Positions 7,621 to 13,762 of a stretch of 17,782 nt of DNA are shown here, piece after piece. Position 1 is the stretch's first letter; the number at the start of each line of letters is the position of its first letter. The notes beneath the pieces were generated by a model. The model saw only the letters and a list, made by a program, of their open reading frames with translations. It did no database searches and was not told where the DNA came from. Source of the stretch: DASRQZ01 sp964571275 (GTDB taxonomy: Bacteria > Myxococcota_A > Polyangia > Fen-1088); NCBI GenBank assembly GCA_964571275.1, contig CAZNCQ010000140.1, positions 1 through 17,782 on the forward strand, written 5' to 3'. The translations under genes were made by a program, and so were the position numbers.

Positions 7621-9211
7621 GCGCGATCACCTCCGCGCCAACGCCGTCGATCCCTTCGACGCCGCTCGCGCCACCGGTTCCTGCCGCCGGCGCCGCGCGC
7701 GCTGGAAAATCGCCACTCATCCACTGGCCGATCTGCGCGATGCGCGCCTCGCGCACCGGGATGCGTGGCGACAGCCGCCCGCGCGCCATCACCACCAGGT
7801 CGGTCGCGATCTCGAACAGCTCGTCGAGGTCCTCGCTGACCACCAACACCGCCACGCCGCTCGCCGCCAGCGCCGTCAGCTCACCCCGGATCTGGGCGGC
7901 GGCGCCGACGTCGAGGCCCCAGGTCGGCTGCGCGACGACCAGAACCCTGGGCGCAGCGTCGATCTCGCGGCCGACGATGAACTTCTGCAGATTGCCGCCC
8001 GACAGGCTCGCCGCCACCGCCTCGGCACCTCGCGCGCGCACGCCGAAGCGCTCGATCAGACGCTCGGCCAGCCGGCGCGCCGTACCCCAGCGCAGGAAAC
8101 CGGCGCGCGCGATCGGCTCGCGCCGCGTGAGCAGCGTATTGGCCGCCAGCGACAGCGCGGGCACGGCGCCGCGGCCCATGCGCTCCTCGGGCACGGTGCA
8201 GAGGCCCAGCGCCCGCCGCTCCCGCGCCGGCGCGCGCGAGAGGTCGCGGCCCAGCACCCAGACCGTGCCCGCGGGCGCACGCGGATCCTCGCCCGACAGC
8301 GCGCCCAGCAGCTCGCCCTGCCCGCTGCCCGAGATCCCGGCAACGCCGAGGATCTCGCCGGCGCGCACCTCCAGGTGCACGTCCTCGAGCGCGACGCCGA
8401 AGCGCTCGCGCCGTGCCAGCGACAGCCCGCGCACCTCCAGCGCCGGCGCGCTGTCCGCGCTCGTCGCGCCGGCCGAGCGCGCCACCGCCGCGGGCGCGGC
8501 GCCGAGCATCAGCTCCGACAGACTGTGAGCGCTCTCCGTCGCGGGCGCGACCACGCCGGTGACGCGCCCGCCGCGCAGCACGGTCGCGCGCGTGCACAGC
8601 GCGCGCACCTCGTCGAGCTTGTGGCTGATGTACAGGATCGAGCAGCCAGCCTCGGCCAGCCGGCGCAGCATCGCGAACAGCCGCTCCGCCGCCTGCGGCG
8701 TCAGCACCGACGTCGGCTCGTCGAGGATGAGCAGGCGCGGCTTGGTCAGCAGCGCGCGCAGGATCTCGACGCGCTGGCGCTCGCCCACCGAGAGGTCGAA
8801 GACCAGTCGGTCGCCCGCGATCTCGAGGCCGAACTCGGCGGCGACGGCCGCCACGCGCGCCTGCACCTCCGTGCGCGACAGCGCGGCGTCCAGCCCCAGC
8901 CAGACGTTCTCGGTGACCGTCAGCGCATCGAACAGCGCGAAGTGCTGGAAGACCATCGCGATGCCCAGCGCGCGCGCCTCTCGCGGGCTGGCGACGCGCA
9001 CGGCGCGGCCGTCCCAGCGCACCTCGCCGGCGTCGGGGTGCACGGCGCCGTAAATGATCTTCATCAGCGTCGACTTGCCGGCGCCGTTCTCGCCGAGCAC
9101 GCCGTGGATCTCGCCGGGCATCACCGTCAGGGCGACGCCGTCATTGGCCAGCAGCGTCCCGTAGCGCTTGCTGATTCCGTGCAACTCGAGCCTCGGCGGT
9201 GTGGCGTTCAT
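7613..9211 (-). CDS. Duplicated ATP-binding protein of the BMP-type ABC importer (YufO/NupO type)
   Basis: Cytoplasmic ATPase of 532 residues with two fused nucleotide-binding domains, as in nucleoside and sugar importers. Domain 1 is complete: Walker A GENGAGKST (40-48), Q-loop VFQH (87-90), signature LSVGERQRVEI (140-150), Walker B LLILDEPTS with Glu165, and switch His near 197. Domain 2 has a degenerate Walker A (GISGSGQGE, 292-300, Lys replaced by Gln), an intact LSGGNLQK signature (403-410), and VVAQPTWGLD (425-434) in place of the acidic Walker B. This is typical of the family, in which one composite site is catalytic. It is the first gene of the four-gene operon. The ATG at 9211 has only a weak GGCGGGG upstream. 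Its promoter must lie in the 29-base gap or inside the divergent deaminase gene. Confidence 0.95.
   Translation of the reverse strand: MNATPPRLELHGISKRYGTLLANDGVALTVMPGEIHGVLGENGAGKSTLMKIIYGAVHPDAGEVRWDGRAVRVASPREARALGIAMVFQHFALFDALTVTENVWLGLDAALSRTEVQARVAAVAAEFGLEIAGDRLVFDLSVGERQRVEILRALLTKPRLLILDEPTSVLTPQAAERLFAMLRRLAEAGCSILYISHKLDEVRALCTRATVLRGGRVTGVVAPATESAHSLSELMLGAAPAAVARSAGATSADSAPALEVRGLSLARRERFGVALEDVHLEVRAGEILGVAGISGSGQGELLGALSGEDPRAPAGTVWVLGRDLSRAPARERRALGLCTVPEERMGRGAVPALSLAANTLLTRREPIARAGFLRWGTARRLAERLIERFGVRARGAEAVAASLSGGNLQKFIVGREIDAAPRVLVVAQPTWGLDVGAAAQIRGELTALAASGVAVLVVSEDLDELFEIATDLVVMARGRLSPRIPVREARIAQIGQWMSGDFPARAAPAAGTGGASGVEGIDGVGAEVIARG
7625..7634 (-). promoter_or_regulatory. 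Near-perfect Shine-Dalgarno for permease 1, inside the ATPase gene
   Basis: On the minus strand GGAGGTGATC is complementary over ten bases to the conserved 16S rRNA 3' end (GAUCACCUCC). The GGAGG core lies 9 bases before the GTG start of permease 1. It is embedded in the codons for the ATPase C-terminus (GAEVIA). This supports the GTG start and ribosome re-initiation or coupling across the 8-base gene overlap. Confidence 0.8.
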
Positions 9212-9225
9212 CGGTGTGCCCCGCC

Positions 9226-9231
9226 TATATT
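9226..9231 (+). promoter_or_regulatory. Candidate -10 element TATATT for the deaminase gene
   Basis: The only AT-rich hexamer in the 29-base gap between the divergent ATPase and deaminase starts. It ends 9 bases before the ATG at 9241, so transcription would begin within a few bases of the start codon (leaderless or nearly so). No Shine-Dalgarno is visible. A GTG in frame at 9235 lies within this interval. Confidence 0.35.
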
Positions 9232-9240
9232 CATGTGGTC

Positions 9241-9840
9241 ATGATGCCGAGCGCGACACCACATGGGTTCGAGCTCACGCTGCCCGAATGGGCCGCCGCG
9301 GAGCTGGCGACCCGCGCGCAGCGCGAGCTCTCGTCCCTCGAAGATCGCATGCGCCTGGTGATCGAGCTCGCGCGTACCAACTTCCAGCGCGACACCGGCG
9401 GTCCGTTCGCCGCTGCCGTCTTCGACGAGACGAGCGCGCGGCTGGTCGCGATCGGCGTGAACCGCGTGGTGCCGATGCGCTGCTCGTCCGCGCACGCCGA
9501 GGTGATGGCGCTGTCGCTGGCGCAGCAGGCGGCCGGCACGCACGACCTGGGCGGGCCGGGGCAGCCGCCGCATCAGCTGGTCGTCAACTGGTGCCCGTGC
9601 GCGATGTGCTGTGGCGCCGTGATCTGGTCCGGTGTGCGGTCGCTGGTGATCGCGGGCAGCGGGCCCGAGCTGGAGCAGCTCACCGGCTTCGACGAAGGCC
9701 CCATTCACCCAAGCTGGGCCGCAGAGCTCACGCGGCGCGGGGTCACGGTCACGGATGGTGTCTTGCGCGACGAGACCTGCGCGATGTTCCGGCAGTTCGC
9801 TGCCAGCGGCCGCGCCGTCTACAACGCGCGCCAGGGTTAG
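9241..9840 (+). CDS. Zinc-dependent nucleobase deaminase, guanine-deaminase-like
   Basis: Cytoplasmic member of the cytidine/deoxycytidylate deaminase-like superfamily, 199 residues. The zinc site is intact: HAE at 85-87 (His85 ligand, Glu87 proton shuttle) and PCAMC at 119-123 (Cys120 and Cys123 ligands). NW just before PC and the C-terminal aromatic region fit the guanine deaminase (GuaD)/tRNA-deaminase branch rather than CDA proper. Guanine to xanthine would feed the xanthine dehydrogenase at the left end and use substrate from the adjacent importer; this role is inferred from context. The start at ATG 9241 is favoured over GTG 9199, which would overlap the divergent gene. ATG 9244 and GTG 9235 are also possible. 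Confidence 0.85.
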   Translation: MMPSATPHGFELTLPEWAAAELATRAQRELSSLEDRMRLVIELARTNFQRDTGGPFAAAVFDETSARLVAIGVNRVVPMRCSSAHAEVMALSLAQQAAGTHDLGGPGQPPHQLVVNWCPCAMCCGAVIWSGVRSLVIAGSGPELEQLTGFDEGPIHPSWAAELTRRGVTVTDGVLRDETCAMFRQFAASGRAVYNARQG

Positions 9841-9931
9841 CGGCCTGGTCCGCGATCGGCTCATCGAGGGCGAGACTATCTCCTGATCGAAGAACAGTGT
9901 GTTTCAGCGCGATTTCGGGTTTGTTGACGGC

Positions 9932-9947
9932 CGCCGTCTCGACGGCG
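9932..9947. repeat. 16-base interrupted palindrome upstream of the Pro/Ala-rich protein gene
   Basis: CGCCGTC and GACGGCG are perfect inverted 7-base arms around TC, in the 178-base gap between the deaminase and the next gene, about 36 bases upstream of the candidate -35 element. It could be an operator, but short GC palindromes are common by chance in such sequence. Confidence 0.2.
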
Positions 9948-9982
9948 CGCGGCACAACGAGCCGGCGGACAGCGGCGCGAGC

Positions 9983-10010
9983 TTGCATGCGCGCGCGGGA
10001 GCGCTAACTT
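9983..10010 (+). promoter_or_regulatory. Candidate promoter of the Pro/Ala-rich secreted protein gene
   Basis: TTGCAT (9983-9988) and TAACTT (10005-10010) are separated by 16 bases, and TAACTT ends 8 bases before the ATG at 10019. A transcript starting at the usual distance would have almost no leader. The -35 match is only partial (TTG core). Confidence 0.4.
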
Positions 10011-10018
10011 CGATGGGC

Positions 10019-10603
10019 ATGGCGACCGTCAACCGGACCACTCCGCTGCTGAGGCCGCTGCTGGCGACGGCGCTGGCTGTGGCCGTGGTGGCGCTGATCG
10101 CGCATGCAAGAGCGGCCGATGCACCCGCGCAAAACCCGCCCGCCAATCCGCCCGCCGCGGCCGGCAGCATCAACGCCACGACGGGAAGCCTGAACCCACC
10201 GGCCTCCTCGCCGGTTCAGGCCCCGCCTCCATCGGCGGGCGTCGGCGTCGGCGCGCCGGCATCCGCACCTGCGCCGGCCCCGACGGCGCCACCGCCATCG
10301 ACGCCCGCGCCGGCCGCGGAAACCGCGCCGGCATCGACCCCGGCCCCCTCGACCACACCGGCGCCGCCGACCGCGCCGGAGCCGCTCGAGGCGCCCAAGT
10401 CACCGGCCGCCGAGACGCCGCAGGCAGAGACCCAGAATCCCCAGACGGGAGCGCCCTATCCGGACGAGGACGCCGCCGACCTGGTGCGTTCGACCTGGGA
10501 CGACCAGGATCTGGTCAACGAGGACCTGATCGACGATCGAGGTCCGCTCGTGAAGTCGTCCTTCGACGACCAGGACCTGATCAACGAGCATCCCGTCCCC
10601 TGA
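10019..10603 (+). CDS. Secreted Pro/Ala-rich protein with a duplicated acidic C-terminal motif
   Basis: Unrecognised 194-residue protein. A signal peptide (basic start, hydrophobic segment about 14-28, likely cleavage after ARA at 30-32) leads into about 110 residues made almost only of Pro, Ala, Ser and Thr, which should be extended and disordered. The last 40 residues are different: two copies of an aromatic-plus-acidic motif, W160-DDQDLVNE (161-168) and F182-DDQDLINE (183-190), each preceded by two small or hydroxyl residues. The layout suggests a periplasmic tether presenting a repeated short linear binding motif; the partner is unknown. ATG 10013 two codons earlier has GGGAG 11 bases upstream and is an alternative start. 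A perfect hairpin begins directly after the stop codon. Confidence 0.7.
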   Translation: MATVNRTTPLLRPLLATALAVAVVALIAHARAADAPAQNPPANPPAAAGSINATTGSLNPPASSPVQAPPPSAGVGVGAPASAPAPAPTAPPPSTPAPAAETAPASTPAPSTTPAPPTAPEPLEAPKSPAAETPQAETQNPQTGAPYPDEDAADLVRSTWDDQDLVNEDLIDDRGPLVKSSFDDQDLINEHPVP

Positions 10604-10632
10604 GCGATCCGGCCCGTTACGCGCCGGATCGC
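10604..10632 (+). terminator. Perfect 10-bp hairpin directly after the stop codon
   Basis: GCGATCCGGC (10604-10613) pairs perfectly with GCCGGATCGC (10623-10632) across a 9-base loop, starting at the base after the TGA. No T tract follows. It resembles the hairpin after xdhB in stem length, perfection and lack of T run, which supports a shared role in transcript ending. Confidence 0.55.
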
Positions 10633-10665
10633 CATCAGACCTGCGCCAGCCGTGAAGACTCGCGG

Positions 10666-10671
10666 TAACCT
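10666..10671 (+). promoter_or_regulatory. Candidate -10 element TAACCT, leaderless geometry
   Basis: TAACCT ends exactly 6 bases before the ATG at 10678, placing the expected transcription start on the A of the start codon. No Shine-Dalgarno and no clear -35 are visible. Confidence 0.45.
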
Positions 10672-10677
10672 GTGCGC

Positions 10678-11343
10678 ATGATCTCCGAGGGGACCGCCGC
10701 CCTTACCGACATCGACTCGGTGCTGAACCACCGCCCGGCCGACGGGGGCACCGCAGGCATCGCCGAGATGGCCGCGATGCTGAAGGCGTGCATCGAACGC
10801 TGGGCGCCGCTCGGCTCCTCGTACCGGCGCATGGCCGACGCGGTCGATCCTCTGGAGGCACACGGACAGACCGGCACCTTGCGTGCCGACGTGCGCCTGC
10901 GCGGCGTGCTGGTGACGATGGAGCGAGATTTCCGCGCCGGCATGAGCCGCACGCTGGACGAGCGCGTGCACGGGGCGATCCTCGAGGATCTGATCGGCCA
11001 GGCCGACCGTTTCCTCGACGCCGGCCATTGCTGGCCCGCCGCGATCGTCATGGGCGCGGCGCTGGAGCAGCACCTGCGGCAGCTGGCGGCGCGGCTCGAC
11101 GTCACGTTCGAGATCCCCGATGCGCGCGGCGTGCTTCACGCGAAGCCGGCGCATCGACTGAACGACGACCTGCGCCTGACGCCCGCCTACCCGCACGCGG
11201 AATGGCAGAGAATTCAGCGCTGGCTCGACATGCGCGACCAGGCGGTGCGCGCCGAGCTCGCGACCGATCCGAAGACGCTCGAGCCCGAGCTCCGCCTCAT
11301 GGCGTCCGGTGTGCGCGACTTCATCCGCCGCCACCCGGCGTGA
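10678..11343 (+). CDS. Uncharacterised protein with a HEPN/DUF4145-like C-terminal domain
   Basis: Soluble 221-residue protein of unknown function. Residues 1-95 are mostly helical without a recognised motif. Residues about 100-195 follow a pattern common in HEPN-like helical domains: a helix with repeated small residues (GHCWPAAIVMGAALEQHLRQLA, 116-137), a stretch containing LND (161-163), then EWQRIQRWLDMRDQAV (175-190). In catalytic HEPN RNases the last helix carries R-x4-6-H; here it reads R186-DQAV-R191, so the histidine is replaced and ribonuclease activity is unlikely. The assignment rests on pattern recognition and needs a profile search. GTG 10672 is a possible earlier start. It is convergent with the aldo/keto reductase; the 104-base gap between them shows nothing obvious. 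Confidence 0.7.
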   Translation: MISEGTAALTDIDSVLNHRPADGGTAGIAEMAAMLKACIERWAPLGSSYRRMADAVDPLEAHGQTGTLRADVRLRGVLVTMERDFRAGMSRTLDERVHGAILEDLIGQADRFLDAGHCWPAAIVMGAALEQHLRQLAARLDVTFEIPDARGVLHAKPAHRLNDDLRLTPAYPHAEWQRIQRWLDMRDQAVRAELATDPKTLEPELRLMASGVRDFIRRHPA

Positions 11344-11447
11344 AGGTTGTTCCCCGCTCGAACGAGACGGCCGACGATCCCGATCTTCTGGCTATGCCGG
11401 GCCTGCGCTCCGGTGCTCACATTCGGCCGATTGACGATTGAGCGTCA

Positions 11448-12518
11448 TTACGGCCAGCGCCCGCCGCGCAGGTCCTTGCGGCGCGGCCGCTGTGGGTCGA
11501 GCGCCCCCGAGCGCGGGTCTTCGGCCTCGTCGAGCTGGCGCACCATCCAGCCGGGATAGGGATCGCCGGGGTCCGAGACCGCGTCGAGCTCGGCGATGTC
11601 CGCGCCGTCGAGCACGACGTCGGAGGCGCGGATGTTCTCGGCCAGGCGCTCGTTGGTGCGCGCCGCGATGATCACGCTCGATACCATCGGCTGCAACAAC
11701 AACCACGCGAGCGCGATCTGCGCCGGCGTGGCGCCGCGACGCTCGGCGACACGGCGGACGACGTCGACGATGTCGTAGCCGCGCTCGACGTCGAACGGCA
11801 CGAAGCGCCCGGCCTCGGCGAAACGCGTGCCGCCTTCGGGAGGATGGCTTCGATCGTACTTGCCGCTCAGGAAACCGCCCGCAAGCGGGCTCCACACCAG
11901 GATGCCCATTTGGTGGTATTCGGCAAAGGACAGGAACTCGTGCTCCAGCTCGCGGCCGACCAGGCTGTAGTACATCTGCGCGGTGATGTACTTGGTCAGG
12001 TGCTCGCGCGCTTGAATGCCCAGCGCCGTCGCCGCCTGCCAGGCGAGATGATTCGAAAGACCGATGTAGCGCACCTTCCCGGACCGCACGAGATCGTCGA
12101 GCGCGCGCAGCGTCTCCTCGAGCGGCGTCAGGCTGTCCCAGCCGTGAATCTGATAAAGGTCGATGTAGTCGGTCTGCAGTCGCCGCAGGCTGGCCTCGGC
12201 TTCGCGCAGGAGGTTCTTCCGGGTCGCGCCCGAGTGGTTGATGTCGTCGTCCCCCATCGGCAGGCGCGCCTTGGTCGCGAGCACCACGCGATCGCGCACG
12301 TCGCGCAGCGCGTGGCCGAGCAGCGTCTCGCTCTCGCCGAGGCTGTAGACGTCCGCGGTGTCGATGAGGTTGATGCCCTGATCGAGCGCGAAGCGCACCA
12401 TCGAGCTGGTCTGCGCCTGATCGAGCGCTCCCATCTTCATCGCGCGGCCGAACTGCATGGTGCCGAGCGACAGCGAGCTCACGATGAGCCCGCTGTTTCC
12501 GAGCTTGCGATAGTGCAT
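11448..12518 (-). CDS. Aldo/keto reductase, potassium-channel-beta/YghZ-like branch
   Basis: NADPH-dependent oxidoreductase with a TIM-barrel fold, 356 residues. The catalytic tetrad is complete: Asp53, Tyr58 (in LIDTADVYSLGESE), Lys83 and His125 (QIHGWD). The motif IGLSNH, the long loop after WSPLAGGFLSGKY, and the C-terminal VSSVIIAARTNERLAENI nucleotide-binding segment place it in the AKR family typified by YghZ/PdxI-like and Kv-beta proteins; the substrate cannot be predicted. It starts 13 bases after the PEBP lipoprotein stop and lacks a clear Shine-Dalgarno, so it may be cotranscribed with that gene. A charged 25-residue tail rich in Arg and Pro follows the barrel. Confidence 0.93.
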   Translation of the reverse strand: MHYRKLGNSGLIVSSLSLGTMQFGRAMKMGALDQAQTSSMVRFALDQGINLIDTADVYSLGESETLLGHALRDVRDRVVLATKARLPMGDDDINHSGATRKNLLREAEASLRRLQTDYIDLYQIHGWDSLTPLEETLRALDDLVRSGKVRYIGLSNHLAWQAATALGIQAREHLTKYITAQMYYSLVGRELEHEFLSFAEYHQMGILVWSPLAGGFLSGKYDRSHPPEGGTRFAEAGRFVPFDVERGYDIVDVVRRVAERRGATPAQIALAWLLLQPMVSSVIIAARTNERLAENIRASDVVLDGADIAELDAVSDPGDPYPGWMVRQLDEAEDPRSGALDPQRPRRKDLRGGRWP

Positions 12519-12531
12519 CGCGCGGCGGCGG

Positions 12532-13254
12532 CTACTGCCCGCCCGCGTCAGCTGGCGGCGCGGTCGCGTTGGACGTGCCGGTCAGATCGCCGTGTGCCAG
12601 GCCGACGGAGTCGATCACGGAGCGAATCTCTTCGGTCGTCGGGTTCGTTCCCAGCGTGAGCGTCGCCGTCGGAATCGCGGTCACCTCGAAGACGTAGGTG
12701 TGCGTAGCGCCGGAAGGGCACGGACCGCGGTAGTCGAAGCCCGCCATGAAGAACGCGGTCCGGTGCAATTGCATCGCGCCGGCCGGGTTGGTCAGCGTCG
12801 CGGTCCCCGGCAACGACGGGGGCAACGACAGGACCGCCGCAGGGATGTTCCAGATCACCCAGTGCGCCGCCCCTTCGAAAGTCTGGTCGGTCAGCGACAC
12901 GGCGTAGCTCATCGTACCGGCCGGCCCGGCGCTCCAGACCAGGGGCGGCGACGTGTTCACGCCGGCGCAGGTGTTGGCATCCATGAAGACGCCATTGTTC
13001 GGCAGCGCCGAGCTGGTCAACGTCATGGTCATCTGGCTCAACGGGCCGTCGAGCATCCCATAATCGAAGCCCCCGTCGGTGACCTGCGTGTCGGTGCTCG
13101 ACGGCGTGTCGCTGGCCGGCGTGTCCTTCGGGGCGTCGATCGTCGACGCGTCGGTCACCGTCGGCGCACCGCTGCTGGAGGAGCAGGCGCCGAGCGCGCC
13201 CGCTGCGAGAGTCAGGAATATGATCGACCAATCGGCATGACGAAACGAACGCAT
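12532..13254 (-). CDS. PEBP (YbhB/YbcL-like) domain lipoprotein
   Basis: Predicted lipoprotein, 240 residues. ATG 13254 is chosen because GGGGAGG lies 6 bases upstream and the product begins with a good lipoprotein signal ending LGAC (Cys24); the longer open frame to 13356 has no such support. A Ser/Thr/Asp/Pro linker (25-62), typical of myxobacterial lipoproteins, leads to the domain (about 75-235): TCAGVNTSPPLVWS (96-108), HWVIWNIP (131-138) and GPCPSG (177-182) followed by His185. These are the ligand-site motifs of phosphatidylethanolamine-binding proteins. The usual DPDAP is replaced by TDQTFEG. Bacterial members have no firmly known ligand. It probably forms a unit with the downstream aldo/keto reductase. 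Confidence 0.88.
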   Translation of the reverse strand: MRSFRHADWSIIFLTLAAGALGACSSSSGAPTVTDASTIDAPKDTPASDTPSSTDTQVTDGGFDYGMLDGPLSQMTMTLTSSALPNNGVFMDANTCAGVNTSPPLVWSAGPAGTMSYAVSLTDQTFEGAAHWVIWNIPAAVLSLPPSLPGTATLTNPAGAMQLHRTAFFMAGFDYRGPCPSGATHTYVFEVTAIPTATLTLGTNPTTEEIRSVIDSVGLAHGDLTGTSNATAPPADAGGQ

Positions 13255-13284
13255 GGTAAGCCTCCCCGAGAGTGAGAAACGCGG

Positions 13285-13296
13285 GTTACAAGTAAC
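13285..13296. promoter_or_regulatory. Inverted repeat upstream of the PEBP lipoprotein gene
   Basis: GTTAC-aa-GTAAC (plus strand), a 5-base inverted repeat in the most AT-rich part of the 124-base gap, 31 bases before the start codon. On the minus strand a TGGACA hexamer (13316-13311) lies about 15 bases upstream of TTACTT inside the palindrome, so operator and -10 region could coincide. Suggestive only. Confidence 0.3.
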
Positions 13297-13378
13297 ACCG
13301 ACCGTGGTCTTGTCCAGTACCAGCGCCGGCCCTGCGGTTTGCATCGGGGATGGCATCGATGTCTCGCGCGCCCCGACT

Positions 13379-13690
13379 TCATTTCTGGGCGCGCAAGCGC
13401 CCGGCGTCCAGGTGCCACGTCGGCGCGGCCGCTCCTTCGCTCGCGATGACGTAGGTCGCCTTCTTGTCGCAACCCACCGCTCGCAAGGTCCGCACCCGTC
13501 CGTCGGAGCCTCGTTCGGCCGCGACGATCTCGAGATCTTCCTCGTCGCACGAGAGCACGAACGCCGCGCGCTTGCGAATCTGCGCGATCTGCGCCGTGTT
13601 CCACATCGCCGCCGAAAAACAGGAAGCCGAAAACAACGCGGCGGACGCGAGCAAGAGGGCGGACAACTTCATGGCGCCTTGGCGTGCCAT
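13379..13690 (-). CDS. Small putative lipoprotein, unknown function
   Basis: A 103-residue exported protein. ATG 13690 is preceded by GAAGGTG with about 8 bases spacing and, further up, by TAGTGT, a plausible -10. ATG 13672 (97 residues, AAGG close by) is an alternative. The signal peptide ends in SASC (Cys24 from 13690), a loose lipobox. The mature part has a conserved-looking layout: RAAFVLSCDEEDLEIV, then RAVGCDKKATYVIAS. Two cysteines about 27 residues apart in a C...GC-x2-KATY pattern recall a family of small myxobacterial secreted proteins I know only as uncharacterised. It is divergent from the STAND ATPase gene, with 72 bases between start codons. Confidence 0.68.
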   Translation of the reverse strand: MARQGAMKLSALLLASAALFSASCFSAAMWNTAQIAQIRKRAAFVLSCDEEDLEIVAAERGSDGRVRTLRAVGCDKKATYVIASEGAAAPTWHLDAGRLRAQK

Positions 13691-13750
13691 CAACCGGGCA
13701 CCTTCGTCAACACTATTCGGCGGCGCGCACGATCGCGACGCCCGTCGAGG

Positions 13751-13756
13751 TAGATT
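13751..13756 (+). promoter_or_regulatory. Candidate -10 element TAGATT, leaderless geometry
   Basis: TAGATT ends exactly 6 bases before the ATG at 13763. No Shine-Dalgarno is seen between them. The -35 region is not recognisable in the GC-rich upstream stretch. Confidence 0.45.
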
Positions 13757-13762
13757 CCACGA

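Noticed and set aside
4448..9211. Ribose or simple-sugar importer (RbsABC type)
   Set aside because: Two different permeases and a BMP-family binding lipoprotein identify the nucleoside/purine type; Rbs systems have one permease and a periplasmic type I sugar-binding protein.
7121..9244. Plus-strand open frame of 707 codons opposite the ATPase and permease genes
   Set aside because: It is fully antisense to two well-conserved transporter genes, low-complexity (Ala/Arg/His/Gln), and lacks any recognisable motif.
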